Origin: Urbifossiella sp046350095
Lineage (GTDB): Bacteria > Planctomycetota > Planctomycetia > Gemmatales > Gemmataceae
Length of the DNA: 64,000 bases
NCBI GenBank assembly: GCA_046350095.1
Contig: JAXMBA010000005.1
Location: forward strand, 186,001-250,000
Reading direction: 5' to 3'
A model generated the notes under the pieces. The model did no database searches and was not told where the DNA came from. It was given only the letters and a program-made list of their open reading frames with translations. Shown here in pieces: positions 1 through 7,599 of this stretch. The translations under genes were made by a program, and so were the position numbers. The first letter of the stretch is position 1. Each line of letters starts with the position of its first letter.

Positions 1-235
1 TGTCGGCGCCGTGGCTGATGTTCGGCCGCACCACCTCGTCGCGGATGTACAGCAACAGCGACTCGAAGAAGTTCCAGAGGGGGCCGCGGGGCGGGGTGCC
101 GTCCTCGACCTTGCGGGCCAGGAGGATGAACGGCACGGCCACGGCCACGGCGGCGACGACGAGCAGCACCTGATACTTCGTGACCGGCCCGACCCAGGCG
201 TGATCGACGACGTGATCCAGGGGGCTGTGTGCCAT
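1..235 (-). CDS. atpB: ATP synthase F0 subunit a (partial, C-terminus beyond the window)
   Basis: Only the first 78 residues are present; the gene continues past base 1. It begins at an ATG and reads MAHSPLDHVVDHAWVG, followed by one hydrophobic helix (about residues 20-40) and a stretch containing FFESLLLYIRDEVVRPN. That last segment is typical of the a subunit of F-type ATP synthase just after its first membrane helix. In the family the protein forms the proton half-channels against the c ring in the cytoplasmic membrane. It lies 19 nt after atpZ in a minus-strand atp operon. The identification is firm despite the truncation. Confidence 0.93.
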   Translation of the reverse strand, partial: MAHSPLDHVVDHAWVGPVTKYQVLLVVAAVAVAVPFILLARKVEDGTPPRGPLWNFFESLLLYIRDEVVRPNISHGAD

Positions 236-254
236 GGTTCGTGCGTCCGTGTGG

Positions 255-479
255 CTACTTCGCCGCGTCGTCCCGACTCATCCGCCGCGCCGTCAGGATC
301 AGGTGGCCGATCCCGCCGACGACACCGATCACCGACCCGACCGCCAATCCCCAGGGCGCCCAGCCGTACTTGCCGTCGAGCCACACGCCGAGGACGATCG
401 GGCCGACCATCTCGCCGATCGCCATGCTGGCGAGGGCCAGGCCGCGGTAGTCGCCGGGGCTACTCTTCGGCGCGGTCAC
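255..479 (-). CDS. atpZ: AtpZ-type ATP synthase accessory membrane protein
   Basis: A 74-residue protein with two hydrophobic segments (about residues 12-34 and 42-63). The pattern YRGLALASMAIGEMVGPIVLG followed by a glycine-rich second helix matches the AtpZ/AtpI family of small F0 accessory proteins, thought to help Mg2+/Ca2+ handling or c-ring assembly. The GTG start overlaps the stop of the preceding gene as GTGA, so translation is probably coupled. Its position immediately before atpB is the usual one. No separate ribosome site is needed or obvious. Confidence 0.8.
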   Translation of the reverse strand: MTAPKSSPGDYRGLALASMAIGEMVGPIVLGVWLDGKYGWAPWGLAVGSVIGVVGGIGHLILTARRMSRDDAAK

Positions 480-865
480 GGCGGGTCCGCCGGGGGTGTC
501 GGGCCGGGGCGTAACACCAACACCGACTCGGCCGTCAGCGTCATTAGGTAGAAGAACACCGCCCAGCCGGCGAACCGCTCCCGGCCGATTCCCGCCGCCG
601 TCACCGCCCCGTCCAGGAGGAACACGCCGGCGGTCACGCCGACGAACCGCAACCCGATGCCGACCAGGATCACCGTCGTCGTGGCGTCCGGGTCACCCGG
701 CCCGACCGCCCCCGCGAGGAGGAGCGTGCCGACGGCCGGGATCAGGCACAGCGCCGCCGCCAGAGTGCCTGTCGCCGCGTGCCTCGGGTCGTCCAGCAGG
801 GCCAGCGGCAGGACCGTCAACAGGCCCACGCCCGTCGTGGTGCCGACCAGGATCAGCACGCGCAC
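476..865 (-). CDS. Small membrane protein in the atpI position of the atp operon
   Basis: The 129-residue protein is mostly hydrophobic, with four likely membrane helices (about 3-22, 32-53, 62-83 and 98-118) and a short Pro-rich tail. Its place as first gene of the atp operon and its size fit AtpI, the poorly conserved companion of F0, but I see no diagnostic residues, so this is positional inference. Translation likely starts at GTG (865), preceded by a good GGGAG site five bases upstream. The 3' end overlaps atpZ by four bases. A promoter and a Rex-like palindrome lie 50-100 nt upstream. Confidence 0.65.
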   Translation of the reverse strand: MRVLILVGTTTGVGLLTVLPLALLDDPRHAATGTLAAALCLIPAVGTLLLAGAVGPGDPDATTTVILVGIGLRFVGVTAGVFLLDGAVTAAGIGRERFAGWAVFFYLMTLTAESVLVLRPGPTPPADPP

Positions 866-912
866 GGTGGCTCCCGAACGCCCAGGGTGAGCTGGTGTCG
901 TCCAGTGAGCGT

Positions 913-941
913 ATTGAAGGGGGGAGCAAAGGGAACGTCAA
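913..941 (-). promoter_or_regulatory. Candidate sigma70 promoter of the atp operon
   Basis: Read on the minus strand, TTGACG (941-936) and TTCAAT (918-913) are separated by exactly 17 bases. The -35 matches the consensus at five of six positions, the -10 at four of six. It lies 48 nt upstream of the first gene's GTG and next to the palindrome at 950-967. Confidence 0.5.
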
Positions 942-949
942 TCGCGGCT

Positions 950-967
950 TCGTGAAAAATTTCACTA
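950..967. promoter_or_regulatory. Rex-like operator upstream of the atp operon
   Basis: The sequence TCGTGAAAAATTTCACTA has the core GTGAA-N4-TTCAC of the redox repressor Rex (family consensus TTGTGAA-N4-TTCACAA), matching 12 of 14 specified bases. It sits 8 nt upstream of the candidate -35. Rex controls ATP synthase genes in some actinobacteria, so the context is sensible. No rex gene is visible in the window, so assignment to Rex is inference. Confidence 0.5.
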
Positions 968-1158
968 ACTCGCCCAGGACGCGTCCGAAGATCAAACCGG
1001 GTGTCCGGTTAGCTCCGATTCCCGGAAATGAGAGGTGTTCGGAGTCGCCCAGAGGTTGTGCGGCGGCACCGGGGACGCTGCAACATTCCCGCGCAAGTGC
1101 GATGACGGATGCGCCGCGCGGGCCGGTCGCCGCGCCTGGGCGAGCGTGGTAAATCGTG

Positions 1159-1188
1159 TTGACGCATGGAGTACGAATTCTCTAGGAT
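1159..1188 (+). promoter_or_regulatory. Candidate sigma70 promoter for the DUF4912 gene
   Basis: TTGACG (1159-1164) and TAGGAT (1183-1188) are spaced by 18 bases. Transcription from here would give a leader of about 230 nt before the ATG at 1427. Confidence 0.5.
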
Positions 1189-1426
1189 GTCTGTACAACC
1201 GGCGAGTAAAACCTTGCCGAGAATGGGTCGGTCGGCCGCTCCCGGCCACGACCCGCACCGGTCCCCCCGCCCGTCGGACCGTTCCGACTGGACCGGTGGC
1301 GCTACAATGGCCCGGCTTCCACCGGTGCCGCCGTCCGGGTCGGACCCCGGACCCCGACCCCCGGCTCGGATGCCGAAGCCCCGTCCCGCGACCGCCGGCA
1401 TGCCGGCGAGACGGAGTGGCCGCACG

Positions 1427-2704
1427 ATGAAGACCGCAGGTGCGCTCGGCGACCGGTCGAAGAAGGAACTGGCCGACCTGGCCAAGCGGAAGGGCGTCCG
1501 CGGCTGGGAGCGGATGGCCAAGGACGACCTCGTGAAAGCGCTGGGTCGCCTCGCGGCCAAGCCCGCGCCGAAGCCGGCGCCCCGCCCCGCGGCCAAGCCC
1601 GTCGCCAAGTCGGCGGCGAAGGTGACCAAGCCGGCCAAGCCCGCGGCGACGCGTACCCCCAAGCCGGCGGCGCCACGCCCCCCCAAGCCTGCCGTCAACG
1701 GCACGCACCGCCCCGCGGCCCGAGTCGTGCCGCCGCCGAAGCCGGCGCCGGTCGCCGCCAAGCCCGTGGTACCCGCCGCGAAGCCGGCGCCCCCCGCGGC
1801 CGCGCCCAAGCCGCCCGTCAAGCCGCTGATCAAGACGAACGCCCCGCCGCCGCCGGCCATCCCGCCGGCGAAGGACCTGTCGGCCGCGGCCGTGGGCGCC
1901 ACCAAGGACCGCATCCTGCTGATGGTGCCGGACCCGTTCTGGCTCCACGCGTACTGGGAGCTGACGCACCAGTCGGTGCAGCGCGCCGAGGCCGCCCTGA
2001 AGCAGGACTGGTACGGCGCCCGGCCGATCATCCGCGTGTTCGACGTGACCAGCACCGACACGACGAGCACGTCGGAAACGCCGGTGCGCGACGTGCAGGT
2101 GCACGGCGAGTGCAACAACTGGTACATCGACATCCCGCAGCCGCCGCGGTCGTACCGGGCGGACATCGGGTACGTGAGCAAGCGCGGCGAGTTCTTCGTG
2201 CTGGCGCGGTCCAACGTGGTGACGCCGCCGAAGGCCGGCAGCACCGAGGCGCTGGACGTGGGGATGGGCGAGCTCGACCCGAAGAAGGCGGAGCGGCTCA
2301 TCGCCATGTCCACCGGGTTCGACAGCGGCGGCGGCAGCGCCGAGCTGAAGGAGCTGTTCGAGGAGCGGCTGCGGCGGCCGCTGGGCGCCCCGAAGGACAC
2401 CGGCTTCGGCACCGGCGCGGCGCTGCCGGCGAGCCTGAAGAAGTTCCAGTTCGAGATCGACGCCGAGCTGATCGTGTACGGCAAGACGGACCCGGCGGCG
2501 CACTGCACCCTGCAGAACGAGCCGGTGAAGCTGCGGCCGGACGGCACGTTCACGATGCGGTTCAGCCTGCCGGACAGCCGGCAGATCATCCCGGCCGTGG
2601 CGACGAGCGCCGACGGCGGCGAGGAGCGGACGATCGTGCTGGCCGTGGAGCGGAACACGAAGCACCTCGACCCGATGATCCACGACCCGATGGGCGAGGC
2701 GTAG
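1427..2704 (+). CDS. DUF4912 domain protein with Rho-N/SAP-like N-terminus
   Basis: A 425-residue protein. Residues about 8-40 (RSKKELADLAKRKGVRGWER) form a short helical module like the Rho N-terminal or SAP domain, often nucleic-acid binding. Residues about 45-150 are a low-complexity Ala/Pro/Lys linker. From about 160 on, DRILLMVPDPFWLHAYWEL opens a DUF4912 domain, a beta-rich domain that carries this 'P-YWE-HAYW' signature in many bacteria. The C-terminal third may be a second beta domain. Function is unknown. I chose the ATG at 1427 because the Rho-N module starts there and the upstream frame crosses the promoter. The gene stands alone and ends in a strong terminator. Confidence 0.8.
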   Translation: MKTAGALGDRSKKELADLAKRKGVRGWERMAKDDLVKALGRLAAKPAPKPAPRPAAKPVAKSAAKVTKPAKPAATRTPKPAAPRPPKPAVNGTHRPAARVVPPPKPAPVAAKPVVPAAKPAPPAAAPKPPVKPLIKTNAPPPPAIPPAKDLSAAAVGATKDRILLMVPDPFWLHAYWELTHQSVQRAEAALKQDWYGARPIIRVFDVTSTDTTSTSETPVRDVQVHGECNNWYIDIPQPPRSYRADIGYVSKRGEFFVLARSNVVTPPKAGSTEALDVGMGELDPKKAERLIAMSTGFDSGGGSAELKELFEERLRRPLGAPKDTGFGTGAALPASLKKFQFEIDAELIVYGKTDPAAHCTLQNEPVKLRPDGTFTMRFSLPDSRQIIPAVATSADGGEERTIVLAVERNTKHLDPMIHDPMGEA

Positions 2705-2722
2705 GCCGCCGCCCGCACGGCC

Positions 2723-2762
2723 CGACGAAGCCGGGGGGTGAAACCCCCGGCTTCGTCGTTTT
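2723..2762 (+). terminator. Rho-independent terminator after the DUF4912 gene
   Basis: A perfect 15-bp stem (2723-2737 with 2744-2758), a 6-base loop and then TTTT. It lies 18 nt after the stop codon. Confidence 0.85.
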
Positions 2763-2769
2763 CGGGGGG

Positions 2770-3012
2770 TCACCCCGACGGCCCGAGCACGGTGCCGAGG
2801 ACGAGCCCGACGAGGCCGCCGACGTACACGAACAGCGGGTTCTTCGTGGCCGGCCAGTGCATGATGAGGAACACGAGCCCGACGAACGGGATGAACAGGC
2901 ACCCGAGCCCCCACAGGACGCTTTCCTGGAAGGCGAGGACGAGCATCCAGATGCTGCCGGCGATGCACGCGATCAGGCCGGCGAAGTAGACGATCTTGCC
3001 GATGGTCTCCAT
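2770..3012 (-). CDS. Small hydrophobic membrane protein, unknown function
   Basis: Eighty residues with three hydrophobic stretches (about 5-27, 33-52 and 60-77), so probably an inner membrane protein with short loops. It starts at an ATG (METIGKIVYFAGLIACIAG). Charged residues are few and there is no catalytic motif. The gene converges with the DUF4912 gene across the terminator at 2723-2762. I do not recognise the family. Confidence 0.65.
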   Translation of the reverse strand: METIGKIVYFAGLIACIAGSIWMLVLAFQESVLWGLGCLFIPFVGLVFLIMHWPATKNPLFVYVGGLVGLVLGTVLGPSG

Positions 3013-3100
3013 GGGCGGTCGGCTCCGGGGGTCGAAGTGGCGAGTCGTGCGTGAGGCTACCCGCCCGCGCGGCCGGCGTCAAACGCCAACCCCCGCGAGT

Positions 3101-3640
3101 CTAAACCCCGTCCAGCGGCACACTCAGCTCGCGCGGCGGCACCGCCGCGCGGAACCCCAGCGCCGTCGTCACGCCCCAGCCGCCCACGCCGACGCGACAG
3201 CGCAGCCGGGCGTCGCGGTCCGCCCCCAGCAGCGCCGCCATCCGCCGCGCGGCGAAGCTCCGGTACATCAGCACCGGGAGCGCGAACCCCGCGATCACGC
3301 CCGCCGCCGCCGCGCTCGCGAGCCAGGGCGGCTCCGTCAGCGCGGCGGCGACCACCAGCGCCGCCCCCGCCACCGCCCACGCGCCCAGCCACGCCAGCAC
3401 GGCCAGGCGGGCGCGCTCCACGGCGGCGCCGCGGCGGAAGCAGCGCGGGCAGCACACGGCGCGGACGTTCGTCCAGGTACGCCCGACGGCGTGGCGCTCG
3501 GCGACGCGGAGGCAGCACTCGCGGGTGCCGGCGGCGTCGCTGCCGCAGAACCGGCAGCACAGGTGTTCGGCGTGGCCGGCCGGCGCGTCGGCCAGCACGG
3601 CGCGGGCGACGGCGTCGGAGAAGAACGCGTCCGCGGACAT
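3101..3640 (-). CDS. Zinc-ribbon-like membrane protein, unknown function
   Basis: About 179 residues starting at MSADAFF. I chose this ATG over the one 36 bases upstream because a GGGAGG site sits seven bases before it. The N-terminal half has paired cysteines (LCCRFCGSD, ECCLRV and VCCPRC) that could form one or two zinc ribbons. The C-terminal half has two hydrophobic helices (about 79-100 and 105-125). A cytoplasmic metal-binding head on a membrane anchor is a reasonable picture; there is no known function. Confidence 0.6.
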   Translation of the reverse strand: MSADAFFSDAVARAVLADAPAGHAEHLCCRFCGSDAAGTRECCLRVAERHAVGRTWTNVRAVCCPRCFRRGAAVERARLAVLAWLGAWAVAGAALVVAAALTEPPWLASAAAAGVIAGFALPVLMYRSFAARRMAALLGADRDARLRCRVGVGGWGVTTALGFRAAVPPRELSVPLDGV

Positions 3641-3744
3641 GGTCGTGCCTCCCGGGGAGGGGGAGAGGTGGGGCACGCGCGATCGGTCTGAAGCGGAGGC
3701 TACCCGGGCGCGGGGGGCGTGTCAAACAGGAAGCGGTCGGCGGG

Positions 3745-5040
3745 TCAGTCGTCCGACGCCGTCCCCTTCTCGTAGCGCTTCGGGAGGGCGTCGTTCCACC
3801 GCCGGAGGGCGGCGCCGAGGTCGGCCACGACCTGCGGGTGACGGGCCGCCACGTTCTCCGCCTCGCCCGGGTCGCGGGCCAGGTCGTACAGTTCCACCGG
3901 CCCCGCCTTCGCCCGCACCGGCTGGTGCAGCTTCCAGTTCCCCCGCCGCATCGCCGGCGTGTCGCCGGGCGCCGACGCCTTCCAGAACAGGTCCTTCGCC
4001 CGCGGCCGCGCCGCCCCCAGTAACGCCGCCGACACGTCCTCGCCGTCCAGCCCGGCCGCCGGCGGCCGGGTGCCGGTGAGGGCGCACAGCGTCGGCAGCC
4101 AGTCCACGCCGGCGAGGACGGACGTGGTGTCGGTCCGTCCGGCGGGGACGCGGCCGGGCCAGCGGGCGATCAGCGGCTCGCGCACCCCGCCCTCGTGGAG
4201 GCTGTGCTTCGCCGCCCGGTACGGCCCGGCCGAGCCGTAGTCGTTCGGCCCGTTGTCGCCGGTGAACACCACGATCGTGTTGCCGCGCAGGTTCAGTTCG
4301 TCGAGGGCCGCGAGGATTCGCGCGACCTGCCCGTCGAGCTGGAACACGTCGCCGAGGTGCTTGCGCATCTCGGCCGACACGTCGGCCCCGGCGGCGGCGT
4401 GGGCGGCGAAGCGGTCGCGGGTGGCGGCCGGGAAGTCGAGCGGGTTCACGGTCACGCCGCGGAATCGCTCGACGAACGACGCGGGCGGGTTCACCGGGTT
4501 GTGGACGGTGTGGAACCACACGTTCAGGTAGAACGGCCGGTCCTTGTTCTCGCGGAGGAACTCGACGGCGTGGTCGGCCACCTCGGCGTCGCGGCCGCGC
4601 GGGTCGCGGCGGTTGCCGCCACTGACGCGGACGGTGTGGATGCCGTACGTGCCGGGGGCCTGGGTCGGGCCGACGTGCCACTTGCCGACGTGGCCGACGC
4701 GGTACCCGTTGGCGGCGAGGAGGGCGGTGACGGTGGGGGCGTCGCCGAACCCGAAGTCGGCGGGGTAGCGGGCGAAGGTGGCGGGGAAGCGGCCGGTGAG
4801 GAACGCGGTGCGGCTCGGGCAGCAGGTGGCGCCGCCGACGTAGAACCCGTGGAACAACGTTCCCTCGCGGGCGAGCCGGTCGATCGTCGGCGTCTGGGCG
4901 TAGGGGTGGCCGGTGCAGCGGAGGTCGCCGAACCCCAGGTCGTCGGCGAGGAGGAAGACGACGTTCGGCTTCGCGGCCTGGGCCGCGACCGGAGCCGCGA
5001 CCAGGGCCGCGACGACGAGGGCGGCGACGAGTCGGAGCAC
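3745..5040 (-). CDS. Secreted sulfatase (type I, formylglycine)
   Basis: 431 residues from a GTG start. A signal peptide (about 1-22) precedes PNVVFLLADDLGFGD, the first metal-binding motif (Asp33/Asp34). The activation signature CCPSRTAFLTGR follows, with Cys73 in CxPSR as the residue converted to formylglycine. GKWHVG (about 116-121) and VVFTGDNG (about 258-265) give further catalytic and metal ligands. It belongs to the arylsulfatase family that is hugely expanded in planctomycetes and acts on sulfated polysaccharides or lipids outside the cytoplasm; the substrate cannot be told. The gene lies 21 nt downstream of selD, probably by chance of packing. Confidence 0.9.
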   Translation of the reverse strand: MLRLVAALVVAALVAAPVAAQAAKPNVVFLLADDLGFGDLRCTGHPYAQTPTIDRLAREGTLFHGFYVGGATCCPSRTAFLTGRFPATFARYPADFGFGDAPTVTALLAANGYRVGHVGKWHVGPTQAPGTYGIHTVRVSGGNRRDPRGRDAEVADHAVEFLRENKDRPFYLNVWFHTVHNPVNPPASFVERFRGVTVNPLDFPAATRDRFAAHAAAGADVSAEMRKHLGDVFQLDGQVARILAALDELNLRGNTIVVFTGDNGPNDYGSAGPYRAAKHSLHEGGVREPLIARWPGRVPAGRTDTTSVLAGVDWLPTLCALTGTRPPAAGLDGEDVSAALLGAARPRAKDLFWKASAPGDTPAMRRGNWKLHQPVRAKAGPVELYDLARDPGEAENVAARHPQVVADLGAALRRWNDALPKRYEKGTASDD

Positions 5041-5061
5041 GGGGCGGCCTCCGGGGGGTGT

Positions 5062-6135
5062 TCAGTTCAACCCCGCCGCCGGCGGTTCGGACCGCGCGAC
5101 CGCACGCACGACCGTGATCCGCCCCGCGCCGCGGCCGCTGATTCGGCCCACGACCGCGCCCGTCACGGCGGCGTCGGCGAGCGCCCGCAGCGTGGCGTCC
5201 GCGTCCGGGACCGCGGCGAGGAGGCCGCCGCTGGTCTGCGCGTCGCACAGCAGCAGCCGGTCGGCGTCGGGCACGTCGGCGGCGTAGCCCACCCAGTCGG
5301 CGAGGAAGGCGAGGTTGGCCCGCGTGCCGCCGGGGGCGATGCCGGCCGACACGTACTCCCGCGCCGCCGCCAGCACCGGCACCCGCGCCGCCCACACGTC
5401 GGCCGTCACGCCGCTGGCCGCGGTCATGTTCCGCAGGTGGCCGAGGAGGCCGAACCCGGTCACGTCCGTCAGCGCGTGCGCCCCGTGCGCCGCGAACACC
5501 TCCGACGCCGCCCGGTTGAGCGTCGTCATCACGCCGATCGCTTCGGTGATGGCGCCGCGGCTGTCGCGGTCGTTCTTCGCCGCGGTTGTGATGACGCCGA
5601 GCCCGAGCGGCTTCGTCAGGATGAGGGCGTCGCCGGGCTGAGCGCCGGCGTTGCTGAGGACGCGATCGGGGTGGACGGTGCCGGTGACGGCGAGGCCGAA
5701 GATCGGCTCCTCGCTCTTGATGGTGTGCCCGCCGACGATGGCCGCGCCCGCCTCTGCGGCGATTTCGTGTGCCCCCACCAGGATGGCGCCGAGGACCGTG
5801 GCCGGCAGCGTGTCGGGGAAGCCGACAATGCTCAGCGCGGCGAGCGGCTTGCCGCCCATGGCGTACACGTCGGACAGCGCGTTCGCCGCGGCGACGCGGC
5901 CGAAGTCGCGCGGGTCGTCCACGATGGGCGTGAAGAAGTCCGTGGTGAGGACGAGCGCCGTGTCGGCGGAGAGCCGGTAAACGGCGGCGTCGTCGGCGGT
6001 GCTGCTGCCGACGAGGACGTTGGGGTCGGTGGTGGGCGGCAGGAGCCCGAGGAGCGGCAGGAGGAAGCCGGGCGGGTGCTTGGCGGCGCACCCGGCCCGC
6101 TTGGCCAGCTTCGTGAGGCGCAGCGGCTCGGACAC
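5062..6135 (-). CDS. selD: Selenide, water dikinase (selenophosphate synthetase)
   Basis: 357 residues. SelD uses ATP to make selenophosphate, the selenium donor for selenocysteine tRNA or selenouridine in tRNA. The N-terminal KRAGCAAK carries the catalytic Cys15 and Lys18, encoded by an ordinary TGC and not a UGA. Asp-rich ATP/Mg motifs (VGSSTADDAAVY, TTDFFTPIVDD) and GGHTIKSEEPIFGLAVTG follow, in the order of the family. Length and order are normal. No selA, selB or tRNA-Sec is in the window. The likely start is GTG at 6135. Confidence 0.93.
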   Translation of the reverse strand: MSEPLRLTKLAKRAGCAAKHPPGFLLPLLGLLPPTTDPNVLVGSSTADDAAVYRLSADTALVLTTDFFTPIVDDPRDFGRVAAANALSDVYAMGGKPLAALSIVGFPDTLPATVLGAILVGAHEIAAEAGAAIVGGHTIKSEEPIFGLAVTGTVHPDRVLSNAGAQPGDALILTKPLGLGVITTAAKNDRDSRGAITEAIGVMTTLNRAASEVFAAHGAHALTDVTGFGLLGHLRNMTAASGVTADVWAARVPVLAAAREYVSAGIAPGGTRANLAFLADWVGYAADVPDADRLLLCDAQTSGGLLAAVPDADATLRALADAAVTGAVVGRISGRGAGRITVVRAVARSEPPAAGLN

Positions 6136-6150
6136 AATCGCTCCGGGTCG

Positions 6151-6771
6151 TCAGGCGGCGGGTTCGGCCGATTCGCCGCGCTCGCCCGCGGCCTTCTCGT
6201 TTTTGACTGCGAGGAGTGCTTTCGCGGCCGCCTCATGTTGGGTACGGAGCGTCTCGTCGGCTGCGGCCTTCTCGTTGCTGAGCGCGAGGAGGGTATCGAT
6301 TGCCGCGCGAACTTTCCCCGACCGCAGCACCTCACGGACTCGGGCGACGAACTCGTCCTCATTGTTCGCCACTGGCCGCCAGTCGGTCGGGTCGGGCCAC
6401 GGCGGCGGTTCGGGGTCTGTTCCCCCTGCTACGAACATGGGAAAACTCCCACCTACCGCGGCACCGACACGACTCCGACTCACAGGCGGCTTAAAGCACT
6501 CAGCCTCCACCAGCACGGGGTAGAGGTCCGCCCGGTGGATCGCGTTCAGCACCCCGTACCGGCGACCATTGAGCGCCGGCGCGACGAGATCCAGCCGGTG
6601 CGACACCATGTCGCCGGCACCGGTCGTCGTGCTGACCTCGCCCTTTAGAATCCCCTTCGTGATCCGCCCGATCTCACTCGCCCGGGCGCGGAGGATGGCG
6701 ACCGGGGGTAAGACATCAACCTTGATGTCATCCGGCCAGTCGCTTGCGAATGCGTCGGGCATGGCTCTCAC
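6151..6771 (-). CDS. Unknown protein coupled to an EEP-family phosphatase
   Basis: About 206 residues that I do not recognise. The first 110 residues look globular with mixed helix and strand (VDVLPPVAILRARASEIGRITKGILKGEV). After a Pro-rich linker (PEPPPWPDPTDW) the last 80 residues are strongly helical and Ala/Lys/Glu-rich, ending with two repeats of the type LLAxxNEKAA, which may form a coiled coil. The GTG start overlaps the stop of the upstream gene as GTGA; an ATG nine bases further in is the alternative. Coupling suggests the two products work together. Confidence 0.6.
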   Translation of the reverse strand: MRAMPDAFASDWPDDIKVDVLPPVAILRARASEIGRITKGILKGEVSTTTGAGDMVSHRLDLVAPALNGRRYGVLNAIHRADLYPVLVEAECFKPPVSRSRVGAAVGGSFPMFVAGGTDPEPPPWPDPTDWRPVANNEDEFVARVREVLRSGKVRAAIDTLLALSNEKAAADETLRTQHEAAAKALLAVKNEKAAGERGESAEPAA

Positions 6772-7583
6772 CAGTCGAGGCGAAAGTACAGTGGCAGATG
6801 GTCTGATCCAGCAACCGTGTCGGGCCGGCCATCTCTCAGGAGGCTATCCGTTCCGTCGGTGTCGAGGATCTGTAAATTGCCTAGCCGGTTCATCAGGTCA
6901 GGCCGTAGGAGCACTTGGTCGTAGGTGTTCCAGAAGTAGTTTACACTCGCGGACGAGACGCGGAAAAAGGTTCCCGGCTGACCAGGGTTCGTGTCTCCGA
7001 AAACACCCCACATCGGATTGTAGAAGACGGGGTACTCTCTCTTTCGGATCGTCCGTTGATCCATCGCAGCGAGTTCTTTCGTCATCAGCGCGTGAAGCCC
7101 TCCGGCCCAGACGACGGACGGCTCGAAGGGATTCGCATTCAAGTCGCCGACAACCATCGTGCGCGAGTGGCTTGCCCTCCGTTCCTCGGCGGCGATGTCC
7201 TGGGCCAGTTCGAGCGATGCCAGGAGTTGGTCGTGAGTGTCGGACCAAAGCTTACTCGGGAGGTGCGCGACGAACAGGATCAGGCTTGGCAATGTCGGGG
7301 CTTCGAGCGCAAACCCAAGCCATGCTTCCAAAGGGTCTTGCGTCAGCGGCTGAATTGCCCCTGCCGGTAGCCGGGTGAAAACCCGTAGCTTCTCACCACA
7401 GCCTGGGGCAAGCCCGTAGCGGGAAGCACCAGCCGCGTTCAATGCACGGCTGACAACTGCTGGGGTCGTCTCGCACTCCGCGAGGATCACCACGTCCGCG
7501 CTCAACGACGCGGCCAGCCGGCCGACGCGCGGGGCGAGCGGCTGGGCGTTCAGGTTCCAGAACAACACCGATAAGCCGGGCAC
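6768..7583 (-). CDS. Endonuclease/exonuclease/phosphatase (EEP) family protein
   Basis: 271 residues with the full EEP fold signature: FWNLN at 8-12, the metal-binding Glu36 in ILAECET, VAHLPSK with His107, GDLNAN with Asp147 and Asn149, and C-terminal GSDHLPLYF with Asp261/His262. The family includes DNases, inositol phosphatases and sphingomyelinases, all Mg2+-dependent phosphodiester or phosphoester hydrolases. There is no signal peptide, so a cytoplasmic nucleic-acid or nucleotide substrate is more likely. Base composition is slightly lower in GC than its neighbours. It overlaps the next gene by four bases. Confidence 0.85.
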   Translation of the reverse strand: MPGLSVLFWNLNAQPLAPRVGRLAASLSADVVILAECETTPAVVSRALNAAGASRYGLAPGCGEKLRVFTRLPAGAIQPLTQDPLEAWLGFALEAPTLPSLILFVAHLPSKLWSDTHDQLLASLELAQDIAAEERRASHSRTMVVGDLNANPFEPSVVWAGGLHALMTKELAAMDQRTIRKREYPVFYNPMWGVFGDTNPGQPGTFFRVSSASVNYFWNTYDQVLLRPDLMNRLGNLQILDTDGTDSLLRDGRPDTVAGSDHLPLYFRLDW

Positions 7584-7599
7584 GGGCGACTCCCCCGGC

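Larger units (their letters stand above)
866..1426. other. 561-bp divergent intergenic region between the atp operon and the DUF4912 gene
   Basis: No convincing coding sequence. It holds the minus-strand promoter and Rex-like palindrome (913-967) and a plus-strand promoter (1159-1188). The stretch 968-1158 shows nothing recognisable, and 1190-1426 appears to be a long 5' leader for the downstream gene. Upstream extensions of that gene's reading frame to 1166 exist but overlap the promoter and have no family-like sequence. Confidence 0.6.

Noticed and set aside
5062..6135. Selenocysteine in SelD, since many SelD proteins are selenoproteins
   Set aside because: The active-site codon is TGC and no in-frame TGA is present.
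4195..6648. An 817-codon plus-strand open frame across the sulfatase and selD genes
   Set aside because: It is antisense to two well-supported genes, has repetitive Arg/Gly/Val content and no family-like motif.
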